The notes beneath the pieces were generated by a model. That model worked only from the letters and a program-made list of their open reading frames with translations. It was not told the origin of the DNA and did no database searches. DNA of 54,834 bases from Methylomonas rivi (GTDB lineage: Bacteria; Pseudomonadota; Gammaproteobacteria; Methylococcales; Methylomonadaceae), in the NCBI RefSeq assembly GCF_024505165.1, contig NZ_JANIBK010000012.1, positions 1-54,834 of the forward strand, in the 5' to 3' direction. Within the stretch, counting starts at the first letter, position 1. Every line of letters begins with the position of its first letter. Of the stretch, positions 43,624-51,483 are shown piece after piece. Position numbers and translations under genes: made by a program.

Positions 43624-44130
43624 TTAGTGGCCTTGCTGTTTATGAATTTTGTCCAGCTTGGCCTTGATGCGGTTACGCTTGAAAGCCGACAAATAATCCA
43701 CGAACAGTTTGCCCAGTAGATGGTCCATTTCATGCTGGATGCAAACCGCCAGCAGATCGCGGGCTTCCAGTTCGAAGTTTTCGCCGTCGCGGTTTAAGGC
43801 TTGTACCTTGATGTGTTCGGCGCGGCTGACTTTTTCGAAAAAGCCGGGCACGGACAAGCAGCCTTCCTCGGATTCTTCCACGCCATCTTGGGCTATGATT
43901 TTCGGGTTGATCAGGCAGATGGGCTCGTCCTTGTCTTCGCTGATGTCCATGACAATAACCCGCTTATGCACATTGACCTGAGTGGCGGCCAAGCCTACCC
44001 CTTTGGCGGCATACATGGTTTCCAGCATGTCGTCGACCAGGGTTTTGATGTTGTCGTCGACTTGGTTGACTTCCTCGGCCACGGTACGCAACCGTTTATC
44101 GGGAAACTCCAGAATCGTTAAAATGCTCAC
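43624..44130 (-). CDS. def: peptide deformylase
   Basis: This 168-residue metalloenzyme removes the N-formyl group from new proteins. The three family motifs are present: [20 protein letters not shown] with the metal-binding Cys, and [12 protein letters not shown] with the HExxH-type His pair and catalytic Glu. The start is GTG 44130 with GGAG six bases upstream. It is the first gene of the def-fmt-rsmB-DUF4390-ntrYX run; upstream is a 617-bp gap without a supported gene. Confidence 0.97.
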   Translation of the reverse strand: MSILTILEFPDKRLRTVAEEVNQVDDNIKTLVDDMLETMYAAKGVGLAATQVNVHKRVIVMDISEDKDEPICLINPKIIAQDGVEESEEGCLSVPGFFEKVSRAEHIKVQALNRDGENFELEARDLLAVCIQHEMDHLLGKLFVDYLSAFKRNRIKAKLDKIHKQQGH

Positions 44131-44240
44131 CTATCACTCCGCTATCTAAACTTAAGGACGGGATTTTAGCTGGTTTTGGCGTATTTCGGAACCGGAATCA
44201 ATGCCGTCCCGCCCGGCCGGGTTCGCGCAAAACCGGAGGC

Positions 44241-44273
44241 GCTTTCGGCCGCAATGGCGCCGAAGCCGAAAGC
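44241..44273. repeat. 9-bp inverted repeat upstream of def
   Basis: GCTTTCGGC (44241-44249) and GCCGAAAGC (44265-44273) are perfect inverted copies separated by 15 bp. No T-run follows on the plus strand, so it is not an obvious terminator. It could be a protein-binding dyad or a leader hairpin in the def transcript. Confidence 0.4.
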
Positions 44274-44469
44274 TTGGATGATAAATGGGAGCCAAAGTTG
44301 CAGCGTGTTTCCGCGCCGTTAACGACACCTTGTAATCTTGATCGGCCCCATGAAAACTAAAAAGCATCTTCTACCGAGCCAGTCGTAAAAGCCGAAATGT
44401 TGGGTTGGCGTAGGGTGCTCCTTGCTTAATGAGATATCTGAACTTTTTGCATTAGGTCCGCTCTTAGAG

Positions 44470-44531
44470 ATGTGCTGAGAAGCACATTCATTTTTCTTCC
44501 TCGTAATCCGGCTTTTAGCCGGATTTTTTTT
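44470..44531 (+). terminator. hairpin plus rho-independent terminator with no upstream gene
   Basis: ATGTGCT/AGCACAT forms a GAGA-loop hairpin at 44470-44487. It is followed by AATCCGGCT (44505-44513) pairing with AGCCGGATT (44517-44525) and a T-run to 44531. This is a textbook terminator. The nearest gene upstream, def, runs the other way. The pair may thus be the 3' end of an unannotated small RNA transcribed from about 44380-44440. Confidence 0.6.
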
Positions 44532-44747
44532 GCCCTTCGCGCTACGAGACCGGCGGATTGCGCGCCCATTTTTTACTTTTGCAATCCTGCCAATCCTGCC
44601 GATCGGTTGGACTTAACGGTCGTCGGGCTGTCTTCATCGAAATGTCATACTCGCCGGTTAGGATTGGCGTTCCGCTTCATAACCCTTGATCGCGGCATGG
44701 GAACCGCCTTTAAACGCGCCAGGTGTCAAGAATTTATTGCGATATAT

Positions 44748-45590
44748 ATGGAACTGTCTCTACTGACATTAAATCTGCATACCTACCAACAACACCCCCG
44801 GCATTGCTGTTTCGAGACCATGCACCACCACGAGCGCGAGGTGCATATCATTGCCGAGGCCATTGCCCGCTTGAATATCGACGTGATCTGTTTTCAGGAA
44901 GTGGGCGAGTATATGCACGACCCGATAACCCATCCCTATGGCGAGTCGCCTTCCAACATGGCGTTTAGAATTTGCAATAAATTGCGCCATTGGGGACGCT
45001 GGTATCACATCCATCAAGACTGGAGCCATATCGGTTTTTACCGCTGGCGGGAGGGCACGGCCATCCTGAGCCGCTATCCCATGCAGCACAATTATTCGGC
45101 CTACGTTTCCAACGATCATCGAAAAGACAATTACATGTCGCGGAATGTCACCGTATCCTGCATCGACGTGCCCTGGTTCGGCCTGCTGCATATCGCCAAC
45201 GTGCACTTGAGCTGGGCCCACCACGGCTTTTTCGAGGAATACCCGCGGCTGAAACATCTGATCGAGTCGCGCCGGCATTTCGGCGTCCGGGCGGATTTAA
45301 TCGTCGGCGATTTTAACGCGCCCGCCGGCGAGCATGCTTACAACCATATCGTCGGTAGCGCCGAATACGTTGACCAATTTTACGAATGCCACCCGCACCG
45401 TTTTTACCAGCCCAGCTACCGCGGCCGGATAGACGGCTGGGAATGCGGGCCGCCCAAACGTATCGACCATATTTTCAAGCGCAACGGGCAGCCGCTCAGA
45501 ATCCGGTCCATGGATACCATTTTCAATGACGATTTTTATCCCGTCGTGTCCGATCACTTCGGCTATGTCGCCAGGTTCGAAATGTTTTGA
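44748..45590 (+). CDS. endonuclease/exonuclease/phosphatase (EEP) family hydrolase
   Basis: ATG 44748 starts the protein exactly at the EEP fold (MELSLLTLNLHTYQ), giving 280 residues; no good ribosome-binding site is visible. Active-site motifs are all present: VICFQEVGEY (Glu metal ligand), IANVHLSWAHHG, LIVGDFNAPAGEHAY (Asp/Asn), and RIDHIFKRNG with VVSDHFGYVARF (Asp-His pair). The family includes DNases, phosphodiesterases and lipid phosphatases. There is no signal peptide, so it is cytoplasmic. The substrate is not apparent. It is convergent with the VTT-domain gene (24 bp gap). Confidence 0.85.
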   Translation: MELSLLTLNLHTYQQHPRHCCFETMHHHEREVHIIAEAIARLNIDVICFQEVGEYMHDPITHPYGESPSNMAFRICNKLRHWGRWYHIHQDWSHIGFYRWREGTAILSRYPMQHNYSAYVSNDHRKDNYMSRNVTVSCIDVPWFGLLHIANVHLSWAHHGFFEEYPRLKHLIESRRHFGVRADLIVGDFNAPAGEHAYNHIVGSAEYVDQFYECHPHRFYQPSYRGRIDGWECGPPKRIDHIFKRNGQPLRIRSMDTIFNDDFYPVVSDHFGYVARFEMF

Positions 45591-45614
45591 GCCGTCCCGA
45601 ATCCGGGAGAGGAA

Positions 45615-46289
45615 TTACTGTTTGGCGTAGCGATATTTTTTCAGCAACAGCGGAGATAGCGACATCAGCGCAATCAACAAAATAGCTGTAATCATTCCGG
45701 GACTGAACAGTTCGTCGATTGAGTTAATGTGTTCCAGCTTGTTGCCGCCGTTGGCATAGACGAACGACGCCGGCATCACGCCCAGCGCGCTGCTCAGCAA
45801 GTATTTTTTAAAGGAAATCCTGGAAATGCCGGCCAGTATGTTGATTAAAAAATAAGGTACCACCATCACCAGTCTGAGCGACAGGAAATAATAAAAACCG
45901 TTTTCCTCGATCTCGGATTCAAGTGCTTGGAGGCGCTCGTAATACATCCGTTCGAACAGGTCCTTGAACGCATAGCGGCTGATGCCGAATCCCACCACGC
46001 AAGCCAGGATTGTGGCGGCAATATTGTAAATGGCGCCCATGTAAAAGCCGAAGAAAAAACCGCTGAGCATTTTGATGGCGGCGGCAAAGGGAACCGGGGA
46101 ATTCACAAAAATAATGCAAGACAGGAAGAACAGCATCACGGACAAAACGTAGTTTTGCGCGATGAAATCGGCGATAAACAGCTTATTGTTTTTGAATGTC
46201 TCTAGGGTTAATTGATCCGAAAAATATACGGCGGCGGCTATAAAAACCAACAATAGCAACGCGAGGTTTTTGGGTTTAGTCGTGGGCAT
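45615..46289 (-). CDS. VTT/DedA (TVP38/TMEM64) family membrane protein
   Basis: ATG 46289 gives 224 residues. Family signs are the re-entrant-loop region IFVNSPVPFAAAIKMLSGFFFG and GAIYNIAATILACVVGFGISRY, and the second half FLSLRLVMVVPYFLINILAGIS with KKYLLSSALGVMPASFVYAN. About five to six membrane segments are expected. VTT proteins are implicated in moving or flipping lipids (for example undecaprenyl phosphate or phospholipids) across the inner membrane. Which lipid this one handles is unknown. It is not in an obvious operon. Confidence 0.85.
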   Translation of the reverse strand: MPTTKPKNLALLLLVFIAAAVYFSDQLTLETFKNNKLFIADFIAQNYVLSVMLFFLSCIIFVNSPVPFAAAIKMLSGFFFGFYMGAIYNIAATILACVVGFGISRYAFKDLFERMYYERLQALESEIEENGFYYFLSLRLVMVVPYFLINILAGISRISFKKYLLSSALGVMPASFVYANGGNKLEHINSIDELFSPGMITAILLIALMSLSPLLLKKYRYAKQ

Positions 46290-46527
46290 GGTTATTATTG
46301 TTTTTGTCTGTTGGAGCTGGCGCGAAAACACCGGCCAGTCTTATTCGCCGGCCGTTAACCGCATGCCGGGCGCAAGCTAAACTAATAACATCCGAATATG
46401 AATTTAGCGTGACAGCGGCCAATCAATTTGACTGGCGCTATGGGGGCGGATACGGTGCCTGCCCGGTTATATCGGTATTGCCGGGGATCTAATGGCATAT
46501 TTAAACAGCAAAGAAAACTGAATATAA

Positions 46528-46977
46528 ATGAAAAACTACACAGTAAATACTTTAGGCAACTCTTCGCTCGCGCTATCGGATGCGGTCAATTTGCTATCTT
46601 CCAATTGCCCAAATGAAGCCGACCGCTACGACGAAAGCAGGCTAATCAATGAGGTGCGGTCGGTAGATGTCAGGCCTTTCTATAAAAAATTTTACGGCGC
46701 CTATGATGTTGACGGGACATTGATCGGGGTAGGGGGTATCAAGTCGGCCGATTGGGCTTCGGATACCCATATACTTTATATGATGGCCGTGGAGAAAGAT
46801 CATCGAGGCAAAGGCGTCGGTTCGGAATTGGAATACACCCGGATTCAGTGGGTGCGCGACAATTTCGCTAACGGGCGCTGCCTGGTAAGCACCACGCATA
46901 AAAAGCGCTTTGAGCGCTGGGGCTTCAAATCGGTGAGCGAAGTTAACAATAGGCATCTAATGGTCTTGGAATTTTAA
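46528..46977 (+). CDS. GNAT family N-acetyltransferase
   Basis: This 149-residue enzyme has the GNAT fold. The acetyl-CoA-binding motif A is LYMMAVEKDHRGKGVGSELEY (R-G-K-G-V-G quoted within). A preceding strand is LIGVGGIKSADW, and the C-terminal motif B region contains THKKRFERWGFKSVSEVN. It is a free-standing acetyltransferase with unknown substrate. The 238 bp upstream (46290-46527) holds no feature I can name. Ribosome-binding signal before ATG 46528 is weak. Confidence 0.8.
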   Translation: MKNYTVNTLGNSSLALSDAVNLLSSNCPNEADRYDESRLINEVRSVDVRPFYKKFYGAYDVDGTLIGVGGIKSADWASDTHILYMMAVEKDHRGKGVGSELEYTRIQWVRDNFANGRCLVSTTHKKRFERWGFKSVSEVNNRHLMVLEF

Positions 46978-47004
46978 TTCCATGCCGAGTCGGCCGCTTA
47001 CCGA

Positions 47005-47385
47005 TTAATCGACCGATGCGCTTGGTCGCCCCGTCTGCACTTTTTCCACTTTCTCCACGGCTTGTATGAGCTCATCGATGCCTAATTGAGTCAGTGCGTG
47101 CAGCCCGGCCCGAAGCACCTCGCTTTTCTTGACGTGGACGCCCGCCGTTAAGCAGGTTTTTTTGAGTTCCGAAATTTTCCGATAATCGTTCTCCGGAAAT
47201 GAAAAGCTGTCTCTAACGACTTTTGTTTTGTGGTGCTTTCCTTTTTTGATCGAGTCGTTTGCTCCGCTATCGGCGGCTTCAATAACCGGTTCCGATTCAT
47301 TCGATACTAAGGATTCGGAGTTGACCGGTTCCATTATGGCGGGCGGAGGGGTTGCTTGCTTTGATTTTGGTTTCTTGGTATTCAT
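47005..47385 (-). CDS. small basic putative DNA-binding protein
   Basis: The start is placed at ATG 47385; in-frame upstream codons lie across the tandem repeat at 47420-47436 and look non-coding. The 126-residue protein has a low-complexity N-terminal half rich in Pro, Ser, Glu and Lys, a basic patch (KKGKHHKTKVV), and a conserved C-terminal block (SFSFPENDYRKISELKKTC, then HVKKSEVLRAGLHALTQLG). The block resembles ribbon-helix-helix-like segments in which KSEVLRAGL forms the second helix. A DNA-binding role is inference. The tandem TATACCGT repeat just upstream could be its own operator. The gene is convergent with the GNAT gene. Confidence 0.6.
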   Translation of the reverse strand: MNTKKPKSKQATPPPAIMEPVNSESLVSNESEPVIEAADSGANDSIKKGKHHKTKVVRDSFSFPENDYRKISELKKTCLTAGVHVKKSEVLRAGLHALTQLGIDELIQAVEKVEKVQTGRPSASVD

Positions 47386-47419
47386 CGTGACTTCCTGGCG
47401 AGAAACTGAATTATCAGTG

Positions 47420-47436
47420 TATACCGTATATACCGT
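47420..47436. promoter_or_regulatory. tandem TATACCGT repeat, possible operator
   Basis: TATACCGT occurs at 47420-47427 and again at 47429-47436, one near-helical turn apart. It lies 35-51 bp upstream of the start of the basic putative DNA-binding protein. Ribbon-helix-helix repressors often bind such tandem half-sites. No binding evidence exists here. Confidence 0.35.
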
Positions 47437-47553
47437 TATGAATAGGGGTGTACATAACCGATTTTTGTAAACCAACAGTAATCGAACATTAATCATCCTG
47501 TCTCAAAGCCTTTCTAGAATCATCCACTTATTGCTTTGTGATGAGGGGTTGCC

Positions 47554-48093
47554 ATGCAAATTCGAAAGCTGCTTTGGTTGCTGATGCTATTGGTGTCGGG
47601 CTGTGCAGAGTACCCAATCAAGACCTCTTCGTGGCCTGATACAATGCCGTCTAATGAGACTTTTCTCGCGAATTATCAACAAGATGGGGTAAATGCCAAT
47701 TTGCAAAGCCTGGACGAATACTTGCTTTGGGTAAAACGGTTTTATCAAGGTTGGGAGCTGTATCCAAACGGATGGATTACTTTGAGCGACAATGTGGCGC
47801 GGAAACTCCAGGAGCCTTTATTGGCACGGGCGGTCAAGGAAAAATTGCGGAACCTGGGAGTGGTCATTGCCGCCGAGTGGGCCAAAAACAATGAAACGCG
47901 GCGCATTACAACGCAGCAGGTTTCGGTTTGGGGTAATGCGCTGCTAAATTCCTTGCAGCATGGCGAAACGCTAAGCATCCTAGAGCGAGTGGTGCAAGAT
48001 GTTGAAGATTTGTTGGCGAACCGGATATCGCCCGAGCAAATTACCGAAAACCGTTTCTACGCCGAAGAAGATATATTTAAAGACATCAATTAA
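47554..48093 (+). CDS. uncharacterised lipoprotein
   Basis: This 179-residue protein has a lipoprotein signal peptide with a clear lipobox (LMLLVSGCAEY; cysteine at about residue 17). GAGGGG precedes ATG 47554. The mature part is helical, with segments YLLWVKRFYQGWELYPNGWI, KEKLRNLGVVIAAEWAKNNE and SILERVVQDVEDLL. There is no membrane helix beyond the signal, so it should be anchored by lipid in the envelope. I do not recognise the family and no neighbour suggests a job. It is convergent with hsdR. Confidence 0.7.
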   Translation: MQIRKLLWLLMLLVSGCAEYPIKTSSWPDTMPSNETFLANYQQDGVNANLQSLDEYLLWVKRFYQGWELYPNGWITLSDNVARKLQEPLLARAVKEKLRNLGVVIAAEWAKNNETRRITTQQVSVWGNALLNSLQHGETLSILERVVQDVEDLLANRISPEQITENRFYAEEDIFKDIN

Positions 48094-48195
48094 AATTATT
48101 GCCAGGGATTGTACTTTTGGCCAATCGTCAGTCAGGATGATTTTGGCTCAATCAATTCAACCGGATACGGTAATTATTCCGTCGTTGAGCACAGT

Positions 48196-48220
48196 GTTAT
48201 CCACAGTTTTTGTGGATAAC
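48196..48220. promoter_or_regulatory. inverted pair of consensus DnaA boxes
   Basis: A perfect 10-bp inverted repeat (48196-48205 and 48211-48220, 5-bp spacer) contains TTATCCACA (48197-48205) and its reverse TGTGGATAA (48211-48219). Each arm equals the strict DnaA-box consensus. It lies between the convergent lipoprotein and hsdR genes. It could bind DnaA, or simply be a hairpin that ends transcripts, though it lacks a GC-rich stem and a T-run. Confidence 0.6.
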
Positions 48221-48231
48221 GTCGTATCGGC

Positions 48232-51200
48232 TTAAGCCGCCAACTCACCCGCAATCATCTCCGCCTGCTTCAACACGGTTTCCGTAGCGAGTAATTGCAT
48301 ATCCGGCGGATAGCCATAAAACCGCAATGTACGCCTGATGATGACCTTTAATTTTGCTCTGACGCTTTCTTTAATCGTCCAGTCAATAGAGGCGTTCTCG
48401 CGCACTTTTTGCGTTAGCACTACAGCCAATTCGCGCAATTGGTCGTGTTGCATCAGCTCTCTAGCGCTATCGTTATTCGCAACAGCGGTGTAAAAGGCAT
48501 ATTCAAAATCCGTCAGCCCCATTTTTTTAGCATTGTCATCGGAGGCGACAATTTCCTTACTGATCTTGATCAGCTCTTCTATAACCTCGGCAGCGGTCAA
48601 AATTTTGTTCTGATATTTCTTGATGGAGGTTTCCAGCATTTCCATCAATGACCGGCTTTGGATCAAATTCTTTTTGGCGCGGGCTTTAATTTCGTCGTTC
48701 AGCAGTTTTTTCAACACTTCCAGCGCGACGTTTTTGTGTTGATGGTTTTTCAGCTCTTCCAAAAACTCATCGGACAAAATGGATATGTCCGGCTTCTTGA
48801 TGCCTGCCGCATCGAAAATATCGACCACGTGCTCGGATACCAAGGCTTGATCTATGACTTGGCGGATGGTGGTTTCAATTTCATCGTTACTCAGGCCTTC
48901 GCCCGTGCCATCAAACTTGGCCAGTCTGGCTTTAACGGCTTGAAAAAACGCCACTTCATCTTTTACGTCCATCGCTTGTTCATGCGGAATGGCGATAGCG
49001 AACGCTTGAGATAACGCAGTCACTTCGTTGATATAGCGTTTACGACCATCATCCAAACCCAGCACATGCTCTTCAGCCGCCAGTATCAGCGACAGCTTTT
49101 GCGAGGTATCCGCATCAAAGTAATGCTCGTAAGCAAAGCCGAAATACATGCCGGAAACCACTTCCAATTTCTCCAGCATCAGATGTACCGCTTGCTCTTG
49201 CGCTAAGGTCGGATCGCCTTTACCGCCGGCATCAGAATAAAACGACAGCGCTTCTTTTAGATCAGCGGCGATACCCAAATAATCAACAATCAAACCACCC
49301 GGTTTATCTCTATAAACCCGATTGACCCGCGCAATCGCTTGCATCAAGTTATGGCCTTTCATCGGTTTGTCTATGTACAGCGTGTGCAAACTCGGTGCGT
49401 CAAAGCCTGTCAGCCACATATCGCGAACGATGACGAGTTTTAATTCATCGTCATCGTCTTTCATGCGTTCTGCTAATTGTTTACGCTGCTGTTTGGTGGT
49501 GTGATGTTTGGCTAATTCGGGGCCATCACTAGACGCAGCCGTCATGACGACTTTAATCACGCCTTTGTTCAAATCATCGGAATGCCATTCCGGTTTAAGC
49601 AGGATGATTTCTTGATACAACTCCGCCGCAATCCGCCGCGACATGGAAACGATCATGCCTTTACCCGCAAACACTTCCTGCCGTGCTTCAAAGTGGCCGA
49701 CAATATCCTTAGCCAAATTTTTGATGCGTTGACTGCTGCCTATCAACGCCTCCATCTTGGTCCATTTCGCTTTGGCTTTTTCCATGTCTGGTAGGGGCGC
49801 ATTGCATGCGCCTCCGGAATCAATGCCATCTGGGCTGATGCAATCAGCCCCTACGTTATCGAATTCAGCGATCAGCTTTTTGCCTTCCTCGCTCAGTCCT
49901 ACTTTCGCTAAACGGCTTTCGTAATAAATCCGCACCGTGGAACCGTCTTCAACCGCCTGAGCAATATCGTAAATGTCTACATAGTTGCCAAACACAGCCG
50001 GCGTATTCACATCGGTTTTTTCAATTGGTGTACCGGTAAAACCCAGATACGTGGCATTCGGTAACGCATCGCGCAAATACTTGGCAAAGCCATACACCAC
50101 CTTGCTGCCGATTTCGTTACCGTCTTTATCTTTTTCAGCAATGGTTTTGGCGCTAAATCCATATTGAGTACGATGCGCTTCATCCGCAATCACCACGATA
50201 TTGCGCCGGTCCGATAACTGCTCGTAGACATTGCCTTCATCAGGCTGGAATTTTTGGATCGTGGAAAACACCACGCCACCGGAACCGACCCGCAATAGCT
50301 CTTTTAATTGCTGACGACTTTCCGCTTGTATCGGGTCTTGTCGTAATAACTGACTGGACGACGCAAAAGTATCAAACAACTGGTCGTCCAAATCGTTACG
50401 GTCGGTAATGACCAGCACCGTTGGATTATCCATCGTCAACACGATTTTGCCGGTGTAAAACACCATAGACAATGATTTACCGGAACCTTGCGTATGCCAC
50501 ACCACACCGGCTTTTTTATCGCCGCGCGGTTGTTGCGTGACACCGGGCAAACCATAACTGGCGGGATTTTCCTGAACCAGTAACGCTTCTCCCATATCCG
50601 CAGCGCGTAAGGTAGAGGCGACAGCGGCATTCACTGCGTAATACTGATGATAGGCAGCCACTTTTTTGACCGTGTGAATACTGATGATGCCGGTATCGGG
50701 GTCTTCGCGTTTGCTTTTTTCAAAGACAATGAAGTGACGCACTAAATCCAGCAACGTCGTTTTGTTCAACATGCCTTTAATCAGCGTTTCCAACTGACTG
50801 ACCAAATGCGACGCTTCCACTTTGCCATCCGCAGTTTTCCAGGCCATGAAGCGCGAATAACCCGCCGACAAGGAACCGGCTTTCGCTTCCAAGCCATCGG
50901 TAATGACCAACAACGCGTTGGAGGTGAATAAACAGGGAATGCTGTGCTTGTAAGTTTCCAACTGCTTGTAGGCAGATTTAATCGTCGCGTTTTCGTCAGT
51001 GGCATTTTTTAACTCAATGATGACCAGCGGTATGCCGTTCACAAACAACAGCAAATCCGGGCGCTTGTTCTGATGATTCTCAATGACGGTAAACTGATTG
51101 ACGACGACAAAATCGTTATTGGCGGGATTGGCATAATCTATCAACGACACTAAACCGCCTCGCTCAGCACCATCATGCTGATAGCTGACTTTGACGCCTT

Positions 51201-51483
51201 CCGTTAACAAACGATGGAAAGTTTCATTATTCGCCAACAAATCAGGTGAGTGGACGCGTTGCACATCTTTTAACGCGGCTTGTAGTACATCTTGCGATAC
51301 AGTCGGATTTATCCGTTTTAACGCCGCTTCCAAACGACCAACTAACAATACCTCATCGTAATCTTGTCGTTCCTGATGTTCACCATCCGGCGCAATGTCA
51401 GGGCCATAAAGATAGCTGTAGCCAAGCTGTTGAAACAGATCAAGCGCAAATGCTTCAATGGCGGATTCGGTGAGTTTACACAT
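48232..51483 (-). CDS. hsdR: type I restriction enzyme motor/nuclease subunit HsdR
   Basis: HsdR translocates DNA with ATP and cuts it when the HsdM/HsdS complex meets unmodified sites. The 1083-residue protein has the N-terminal PD-(D/E)xK nuclease (RPDLLLFVNGIPLVIIELKN), helicase Walker A (VVWHTQGSGKSLSMVF), DEAH box (IVVIADEAHRTQYGF), motif III (ATYLGFTGTPIEK) and motif VI region (HNLMQAIARVNRVYRDKPGG). The C-terminal helical domain contacts the methyltransferase. A palindromic REPIN-like element at 49791-49854 is read in frame and inserts about 22 residues (NVGADCISPDGIDSGG then ACNAPLPD) between helicase segments. ATG 51483 overlaps the RAYT gene end by 8 nt. Confidence 0.95.
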   Translation of the reverse strand: MCKLTESAIEAFALDLFQQLGYSYLYGPDIAPDGEHQERQDYDEVLLVGRLEAALKRINPTVSQDVLQAALKDVQRVHSPDLLANNETFHRLLTEGVKVSYQHDGAERGGLVSLIDYANPANNDFVVVNQFTVIENHQNKRPDLLLFVNGIPLVIIELKNATDENATIKSAYKQLETYKHSIPCLFTSNALLVITDGLEAKAGSLSAGYSRFMAWKTADGKVEASHLVSQLETLIKGMLNKTTLLDLVRHFIVFEKSKREDPDTGIISIHTVKKVAAYHQYYAVNAAVASTLRAADMGEALLVQENPASYGLPGVTQQPRGDKKAGVVWHTQGSGKSLSMVFYTGKIVLTMDNPTVLVITDRNDLDDQLFDTFASSSQLLRQDPIQAESRQQLKELLRVGSGGVVFSTIQKFQPDEGNVYEQLSDRRNIVVIADEAHRTQYGFSAKTIAEKDKDGNEIGSKVVYGFAKYLRDALPNATYLGFTGTPIEKTDVNTPAVFGNYVDIYDIAQAVEDGSTVRIYYESRLAKVGLSEEGKKLIAEFDNVGADCISPDGIDSGGACNAPLPDMEKAKAKWTKMEALIGSSQRIKNLAKDIVGHFEARQEVFAGKGMIVSMSRRIAAELYQEIILLKPEWHSDDLNKGVIKVVMTAASSDGPELAKHHTTKQQRKQLAERMKDDDDELKLVIVRDMWLTGFDAPSLHTLYIDKPMKGHNLMQAIARVNRVYRDKPGGLIVDYLGIAADLKEALSFYSDAGGKGDPTLAQEQAVHLMLEKLEVVSGMYFGFAYEHYFDADTSQKLSLILAAEEHVLGLDDGRKRYINEVTALSQAFAIAIPHEQAMDVKDEVAFFQAVKARLAKFDGTGEGLSNDEIETTIRQVIDQALVSEHVVDIFDAAGIKKPDISILSDEFLEELKNHQHKNVALEVLKKLLNDEIKARAKKNLIQSRSLMEMLETSIKKYQNKILTAAEVIEELIKISKEIVASDDNAKKMGLTDFEYAFYTAVANNDSARELMQHDQLRELAVVLTQKVRENASIDWTIKESVRAKLKVIIRRTLRFYGYPPDMQLLATETVLKQAEMIAGELAA
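49791..49854. repeat. REPIN-like element inside hsdR
   Basis: The 64-bp element is bounded by GTAGGGGC (49791-49798) and its inverse GCCCCTAC (49847-49854). Each end forms its own hairpin (GGCGCA/TGCGCC, and a perfect GGGCTGAT/ATCAGCCC). Two inverted GTAG-headed REP units make a REPIN. It keeps the hsdR frame open and adds a short Gly/Ala/Cys-rich peptide. Confidence 0.8.

Larger units (their letters stand above)
44131..44747. other. 617-bp gene-free interval with hairpins and a terminator
   Basis: The interval lies between divergent def and the EEP-family gene. An in-frame extension of the latter back to 44472 shows no domain and is not accepted. The stretch holds a 9-bp dyad (44241-44249/44265-44273), a short hairpin (44470-44487), and a strong plus-strand terminator (44505-44531) that follows no plus-strand gene. 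The sequence between 44532 and 44747 shows nothing I can name. It should also contain the def promoter on the minus strand, but no clear box was found. Confidence 0.6.

Noticed and set aside
44472-44747. N-terminal extension of the EEP-family protein by 92 residues
   Set aside because: The added part runs through a terminator hairpin and has no domain; the fold begins exactly at ATG 44748.
49791-49854. Palindrome in hsdR as a CRISPR repeat or phage attachment site
   Set aside because: There is no array of spaced copies and no integrase nearby; GTAG-headed paired hairpins fit REPIN much better.
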